From the NCBI GenBank assembly GCA_035610365.1, contig CM069437.1, positions 55,700,093 to 55,764,092 of the forward strand: a stretch of DNA of 64,000 nucleotides, written 5' to 3'. The notes beneath the pieces were generated by a model. That model was not told the DNA's origin and did no database searches. It saw only the letters and a list, made by a program, of their open reading frames with translations. The first letter of the stretch is position 1. Every line of letters starts with the position of its first letter. This DNA comes from Aquatica leii (Eukaryota; Arthropoda; Insecta; Coleoptera; Lampyridae). Both the position numbers and the translations under genes were made by a program. Below are positions 57,972 through 64,000 of this stretch, in pieces.

Positions 57972-58833
57972 CCTTTATGTTTCTTTTAAATCGTTTCATC
58001 AGATTTAGAGATATTTACTGTCAAAGTTACCATAAGCCGAAAAAATATTTTTCTAAACAACTACCTTTTAAACCCATCGATTTTATTTTTAAGAAAAGCA
58101 CAATTGCTTAATTCTGTTCTGGTTCATATTATTTTCAAAAAAATACGTCTTTGTAAGAAGAATTACAAACCTTTCGATTGTCATTTGCTCGCTTTTTTAT
58201 CGAAATAGTAGAGGTCAAAATTACCTTTCATATAGGTTAATAAATATAAAAAGAAAACAAAAATTAAATCTGTCAAAACTGAAACGAGGTATGGGAGCAT
58301 TTGTCATCTATAAAAAAAATCGACCGTGGTCAGAGCCCTTTAACACAAGAAGCCACTCGGCTCATATTTATTATCTATCTAAATAAAAAGAGTAAAAAGT
58401 ACCTCTACTGCATGAAACATTAAAGTGGCCAAAAATTAACGAATTTGAGCGTTTTTTCAAAAATATTCTATTAAAACTATTTAAATATTTGTTTAGAAAA
58501 GTTATCTATTTTTTAATTATTACCTACTCACCTTATTTTTACAACAAACTTTATAACACAATTTTCAAAAACTCACGGCAAATAATAATCGAATGTAATG
58601 CACGTAGCCAACTTGTAATAAATGGATTGTATTTTGTAGCTGTTTTACTTTTGTTTTCTAGAGCACCACTTACGTTTGTTGTGTTCTTTAATTTACTATA
58701 AATTTTGTTAAGTTAACTATAAGGACGACTTTATTTATTTCTCATTAAATGCTTAATTATTTGCTACTAATAATGCAAACACAAATTAATGGATCATTAA
58801 TCAATTCTTAACATAACGGTTCGCCTCCTGGTA
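57972..58833. other. Intergenic, nothing recognised
   Basis: AT-rich. Open frames at 57908-58111 and 58489-58701 have no recognisable domain or supporting splice context. Confidence 0.35.
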
Positions 58834-59085
58834 ATTAATGATCCCATCTTTTAGGAGGTTAGACAAAAGCAACTACTTCAGTTTTTTTTGCAACGTTTTG
58901 TGTTCCAGATGAATACCTCATCAGGCTCGCTTCACTGAGTCAAAAAATTCAATGTCTTATTCATACCTAATTTTTTTTGACTCAGTGGAGAGAGCCTAAT
59001 TAAGTGTTAATCTAAAACACGAAACGTCGCAAAAAAACTGAAGTAATTGCTTTTGTCCAACCTCCTAAAAGATGGGATCATTAAT
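58834..59085. mobile_element. Palindromic foldback with two hammerhead-like cores
   Basis: The 252-bp segment is an almost complete palindrome (ATTAATGATCCCATCTTTTA at the left, its complement at the right). The left arm on the minus strand (58925-58890) reads CCTGATGAGG ... CTGGAACACAAAACG. The right arm on the plus strand (58993-59030) reads GCCTAATTAAGTGTT ... AACACGAAACGTCGC. Together they show the CTGATGA and GAAAC cores with a GTGTT/AACAC stem II, as in hammerhead ribozymes of Penelope-like elements. Each arm has lost one core to substitutions. Confidence 0.65.
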
Positions 59086-60498
59086 TTGATCAATTCATAT
59101 CAATTCTTAAGTTTAATATTAAATCATTGTAAAATATTTGGTAAAATTTACTTGCAGAGACTAAAGTTTTTATAAAAACAGCATAATTTTCTACGCTAAT
59201 GCTCGATGATAACATATGTTTAAGTTGTACCGTTGATTGTAGTATTTACTATGATGCCCAACTACATGTTAATAAGTGTAAAACATGCCTTTCTTCACCG
59301 CTCGCTCTTCTGTATAAATTATCAGCAGCGATTAGTGTCGCCACAGACGGTCAGCACAATATCTCACAAATATTTTATCATTTACTGGCGCATTTTACAA
59401 ACGAAGTTGCTATGATACATCGGGTCTGGTTTAAATGTATTTGTTATTATTACCTTTTTAAATAAAATAAAACTTGATGCTTTAGCAGTACTAACGTTTT
59501 CAAATTTGTGCGCATCTACGACCGTTAGAGATGATATTTACTTCTATCATTACAAACCGAAATTGATGATTACATTTTTGTTAAATTATTTTATTACCAC
59601 TAATAAAATACTTCGCTTTTTTAATTTTGAAAAAAAATTTGGATTATTATTAAAGTAGTAAATTTTAAGTATGTCTCTAATTTTTATGTTTGATATGCTG
59701 ACGAAGTAAATATGTAAATTGATGATAAATTAATTTTAAGCTTAATTCAACTACAAACTTTGATCACACAATCAGAAGTATAAGCACAGATTACCACGTC
59801 AAAATTTTTGAAATGTTGATTAATTCTCACTGTTTTCTTCTTATTTTAATTTGTTGAAAGTAAAAGGATTTATATTTAATGATATTTGCTATGTAAGACA
59901 ATTTTGATCGTCATTATTATAAATCCGTTAGTTGGCGGTTTAGGTTATCGAAGAAGCAAACGTGAGCACTACTTAAACTATTACACATTAAAGTTGTGGT
60001 TGGTCATGGTTTTACATGTCAACTAATCTCAAATATTACCGATTTATGAAAATATCGTTTCTTAATTACTTTTCTGTTACGATTATTTTATTATTTGCAT
60101 GTAACTATATTAAATAAATTAGTACATAACAAAAGTTGTTAATTCGTTTGACGCAGTTTTTCAAAAAATTAATTTACAATAAAAGATTAATCGATAAATG
60201 AAACTTTGGACTTCTTAGTAATTAAATAGCTGCATGGCAACATCGCTATAACCAAAAACCAAGATTCTGCAGTAATCTACAACAATTAGCGAAGTGGTTA
60301 GTAAATATGCTGACTAACAGACGGATCAATGCTAATTTTTTAGCAACGAGCATACTTTTTTGGCACGGATTATGTCGTAAAGTTAATCTTCCAGTAAATA
60401 CTGCAATCAACGGTTATACTTAGTGCTAACAATTGAAAACTACAACTATTTGTGATAGTAATAGTAGTAAGAATACTACTTAATCATTTAAAAGTGAA
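59086..60498. other. Intergenic; one unassigned open frame
   Basis: The frame 59199-59465 (88 codons, Cys-rich start MLDDNICLSCTVDC) has no recognised family and no splice support. The rest is AT-rich. Confidence 0.35.
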
Positions 60499-61696
60499 TT
60501 AAACTTGATCAGGAGAATTTAGCGTTCGTAGCATCATATATGCAGAAAACGATGTACGAAGAATCTGCAGAACATAAAAACTGTAACAACGAATTTAATT
60601 TTAATCCGGCTTACCCAAACCATGGTGTCCATTGATATTTCTACTAATCCGCCAGCCTTCATTCGAATTACATTCTGGCTTCTTCTAATAATCAAAATAA
60701 GATTTTTTTGAAATCTTTTATCGACACCCACAAAATCCATTCCAAAAGCTACATTACTAACTTGAGAGCTGTTAAAAGCTAATTCTTCTCCATAATAACA
60801 AACCATCAAGACAGGAAAAAACGCTGTTATCGTTTCCACAAAAATAAGCAACAATCTGGCGTCTGTAATTGAAACCTAAAAAAGCATATACATAAGTATT
60901 TAATTTAGAAACAACTTTACCAAAGATGCGCGATACACTTCTAAACATATTAATATTAAAGTAGTCATGAACATAATCAAAAACGGGCCGTGAAAAACAG
61001 CTTCTACTTCTTTAGCAATGTTGGTAATATTTAAATGGTATAATATAGCATTTTCCATGTGAAAGTGGAGACGCGACCATACTTCAGAAGGTTGATGGAA
61101 ACTCATTAACTTGTTTTCGTAGTTTTTTACCTGCAATCAAACGTTTTTAATTTATTTTACGGTAATGTAGTGTTGAACAACCTCTTTGGTGCTAAGTCCC
61201 ACTAATCTCTGTAAGTAAGCGTGTAACATTTTTAGTTGAACCGTCAACAGAGCTAAAACTCCAATCATAATTAAGATCGTCGGTACCATATTTATAAAAA
61301 TATAGAAAATTACTAAATTTTGATACAACCACACTAACTCAAAGTTCGGGCTGTATGTAACATTGATAAATGTTATTGATCCCCACGCCAGCTTCCAATC
61401 ATGGTAATCTGATGAGATTAGACGTTTTCTCAAAGAAAACGTCATTGGTACCAGGACTGTTATCATGCTAATAACAAATAAGGTAATTCCCTACAAACCG
61501 TAAATAAATTTTATTTTGTGATTTAAAGTAAACTTTACTTGTTTTTTGTGAAATGAAAACCAAGCGTTTAACATTATAGTTTCTTCGTTTCTGGCTCCTC
61601 GACTTTCGTTTCCTAAAAAGATGTCTCCCTCCAACTTGTTAATTAAGCGTCCCAATTTGTTACGTATAAAATACGTGTAAATAATAATAGAACCAT
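60499..61696 (-). CDS. Odorant receptor (insect 7tm_6 family), C-terminal five exons
   Basis: Minus-strand exons with GT-AG borders join in frame: 61696-61539, 61490-61161, 61130-60921, 60875-60615 and 60564-60499 (stop). They give about 341 residues of a family usually near 380-400. Seven-transmembrane chemoreceptors of this family form ligand-gated channels with Orco in olfactory neurons. Hydrophobic segments are seen in each of the middle exons (LVIFYIFINMVPTILIMIGV; PFLIMFMTTLILICLEV; FVETITAFFPVLMVCYYGEE). The C-terminal signature is clear: VDKRFQKNLILIIRRSQ, KAGGLVEISMDTM, and ILRTSFSAYMMLRTLN. The first exon with the start codon was not found. No break was seen in these exons, so the gene may be functional. 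Confidence 0.85.
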
Positions 61697-62300
61697 CTAA
61701 AAATTAAATTAAATTTAAAATTTAATTTTTTTTAACATAGATTGTAATTATAATAAAAGTAATAGATTTTCTTATTTTTTTCTATTACATAGTTTAAAGT
61801 ACTTTAATGGTATTAAATAGCAACTGCATGTGCTATACTTTTCCACAGCAAAAATTAAGTCTTTGTAGTAAAAAAAATATATAAGTATAACACTAACAGG
61901 TAATATTAAAAATTCAACTTTATAAACTCTCAAAATTACTACCGGCTTTGTTACTCTAAATTTTAACGTAAAAAAAAAGATGAATTGTAAAGGTACATTA
62001 TACGTCTCCTATTAAACATCTTTAGTGTCATTTGATCAGAAGACTGTACGATAGCGTTTAACACAATTGATTTTCTATTATTAGAACGTTCTTGAAGTTA
62101 TTGTCAACTTTGAGACAATAACCGAAGGATGTACTCGACACAGTTAACAGAAATATATAAAAAGTATTCAAAAAGAACTAAGGTCAGTTTTTCGAAGTCG
62201 ATAGTTACAAAAAATTTGTCGGTTTAAATAAATTAAGTTTTTAGCCTGTGTTCTAAAACAAATACGGGCTTTTAATATAAACAAACACCGCTTTAGATAA
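61697..62300. other. Upstream region of odorant receptor
   Basis: The missing N-terminal exon could lie here. A minus-strand stretch (about 61951-61770) reads RVTKPVVILRVYKVEFLILP with a hydrophobic run, but no start codon or convincing splice sites support it. Confidence 0.3.
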
Positions 62301-62400
62301 ACAGAAGTTATCCGCGGACATTATTATTCGAGTGATAGTAATAAGTGAAGTGTTGATTTTTTATTTTATTTTTTAAGAAAAACAGGCTCGAATGACCAAA
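62300..62400 (+). repeat. Fragment of the Gypsy LTR family
   Basis: AGAAGTTATCCGCGGACATT at 62306 and CGAGTGATAGTAATAAGTGA match the LTR at 45172-45558. The rest of the LTR is not recognisable. Confidence 0.5.
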
Positions 62401-62574
62401 TGATAAGCACTATTGTTAAATACTACTTGTTTGTAAATATTTAAAAAAACAAAAGCAAACAATTTTGTATGATTCAAGTAAAAAAAAAATTATACAATTA
62501 GTAAATGTTGGTTTTTGATAAAAATTTTTTATTTTTTCAGAACAATAATTTCTGTTTATTCTACTTCCTTTGCT

Positions 62575-64000
62575 AACCACAAGCACGCTCCTGAAGGATA
62601 CACTCTAAATGGACTTACCTTAATCGAGTGTATCACACTAAAATCCGAAATAAACAAAAATTCACAAAACCCAATGGCCGACGGAATTAAAAGCTTGTTT
62701 ACATTTAACTATTTAATATTTATTTAACACTGAAAACAAACAAAGCAAAAAAACTATTTAAATTACCGCAAAATAATAAAAAAATTAATAACAAAGTTTA
62801 AATAAATGGAAGGTAAACATGAAAGTTAAAATTAAAGTGAACTAAATCGTATTAAAACAAACAAAATTTAAAGAAATGAAACAAATAAAAAATGAAATCA
62901 TATAAAAACAATAGTAACCAAGGCAGCACACTACGTTTTATTGACGTCAAAATTACGTACTAGACGTCATTAAGACGTGCCAATGTCGTCATGTGACGTC
63001 GGTGTACTGCCTGGGAAATCTTAATTAACTAATGCACGGCCGTGTCCGCATTAAATAGAAATTACTTAAATACAAAATAAAATAAAAAATTCATCTATTT
63101 TAAAACCAAGATGAATAACTTAATAATAAATTGTGAAATGGGTAAATTTTCCGGTTAACATCAAACATAAATTTTTAACAGAAAGAAATTCTTTCACATA
63201 ATTTTGATAAATTCGGACAATTACCATTTAATAATTGTATTGTAGATAAAATCGTTAATTTGCAACACTCATTATTTTTCTTAAAACCCAAAGCTTTTAA
63301 GACACTTAAACGCGTAATTAAAATTCACCAAATTTAATTAACCGGTACAAAAAAAAAATAACTTAAGTTGTCGTCGTAATAAATCCAGGAAAGAACTTGT
63401 GGTTGATTAACCGCGTCGTACAACTTAACGAACACGATTCTACATTACGTAAAATAAAACTTATAAAAGCACGTGAATTTTTTTTAAAAGCAGTAGATTT
63501 TAAGAACTAGGAGAAACAAAACTTCACTAACTGCACTAAAAATTCACGCTTTCTGCTTAATGTTCGCGGTGTTACTTCATCCACCGGGGGTAAGTTCACT
63601 ACCCAACCAACTACCTTTCGTTACTTAAGGCATTTCGAATGACTGTCATCCAAACATCAACTATCTATCCTCTCACACCAAAATCACTTATATTTATTAG
63701 CTTAATCAGTTACCCTTTCCTAAAGGTTGTGTTCCATAATTCCATGCAAGTAAGCAATACCACCAAGAAGTGCAAAAAGGATGCAAACAGATTTGATTAC
63801 GACACGAAGGTAGAGTAGAAAAATCGCATACCATTCTGTGAAAAATGTCAAATCAACAAAATATTTTATTTCATTATGGTCATAAAGATTACTTGTTGAC
63901 TTGACTTCATTCTAACGTAATTTAATAAAACTAACACAAAGAAATGAAGTACGACTGTACTGAGAATGTACTTAAAACAAAGACCTTTTAAACAAACTTA
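62575..64000 (+). repeat. Dispersed repeat block (copy 2), running off the window
   Basis: Same orientation and order of landmarks as 46045-47150 (GGATACACTCTAAATGGACT; GTATCACACTAAAATCC; GCACGGCCGTGTCCGC; GGATGCAAACAG; CCTTTTAAAC). A 98-bp MITE-like segment interrupts it. No coding signal. Confidence 0.6.
62918..63015. mobile_element. Short MITE-like segment with TGACGTC motifs
   Basis: The ends CCAAGGCAGCACAC and GTGTACTGCCTGGG are inverted copies. The interior is rich in GACGTC and TGACGTC. It interrupts the dispersed repeat block, which lacks it in copy 1. Confidence 0.5.

Noticed and set aside
1-64000. CRISPR array, bacterial operon or polydnavirus-like circle
   Set aside because: No regularly spaced direct repeats, no prokaryotic gene layout, and the genes have eukaryotic introns.

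Overview
This looks like nuclear DNA of an insect, possibly a beetle. It is AT-rich, carries an insect-type odorant receptor and a secreted neuropeptide precursor with dibasic cleavage sites, has short GT-AG introns, and is crowded with insect-type transposons. No bacterial, organellar or CRISPR feature was seen. The species is not identified.

Four stretches look like host genes or host-gene remains. (1) At 116-684 (+) lie the last four coding exons of a neuropeptide precursor, tentatively of the orcokinin-B type. (2) At 25955-27289 (-) is a decayed, intron-bearing MRE11 pseudogene. (3) At 35254-49277 (+) is a meiotic HORMA-domain gene (HORMAD/Hop1 type) encoding about 442 residues: a HORMA domain, a PHD-like zinc finger and a predicted C-terminal winged-helix region. 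Its first intron inside the coding region is about 12.2 kb and full of mobile elements. (4) At 60499-61696 (-) are five exons of an odorant receptor whose N-terminus was not found.

Everything else is mainly mobile DNA. From left to right: a hAT MITE and a hAT transposase relic (1.2-2.9 kb); a LINE relic (3.9-5.3 kb); a Gypsy fossil with a macro-domain segment between RNase H and integrase (6.2-10.7 kb); a young BEL/Pao copy with identical LTRs and a 5-bp target duplication (12.5-18.6 kb), nested in a DNA element with inverted termini; a PIF/Harbinger element hosting two LINE insertions (20.5-25.6 kb); THAP and Penelope-like fragments (28.7-31.2 kb); and a GC-rich 1.45-kb element with about 60-bp inverted ends (32.4-33.9 kb).

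Within the HORMA intron are a mariner-like element carrying a smaller MITE, a large foldback with hammerhead-like cores, a pogo relic, and a second, very decayed Gypsy fossil with a macro-domain segment downstream of integrase. After the HORMA gene come a perfectly bounded hAT MITE, a Jockey LINE relic, a 5-kb pogo element riddled with insertions, and a palindromic foldback with two hammerhead-like cores. The last 1.7 kb repeats a block also found at 46-47 kb.

The most unusual signals are the macro (ADP-ribose-binding) domains in two different Gypsy fossils at different positions, the ribozyme-like foldbacks, and the GC-rich inverted-repeat element with no recognisable coding sequence.
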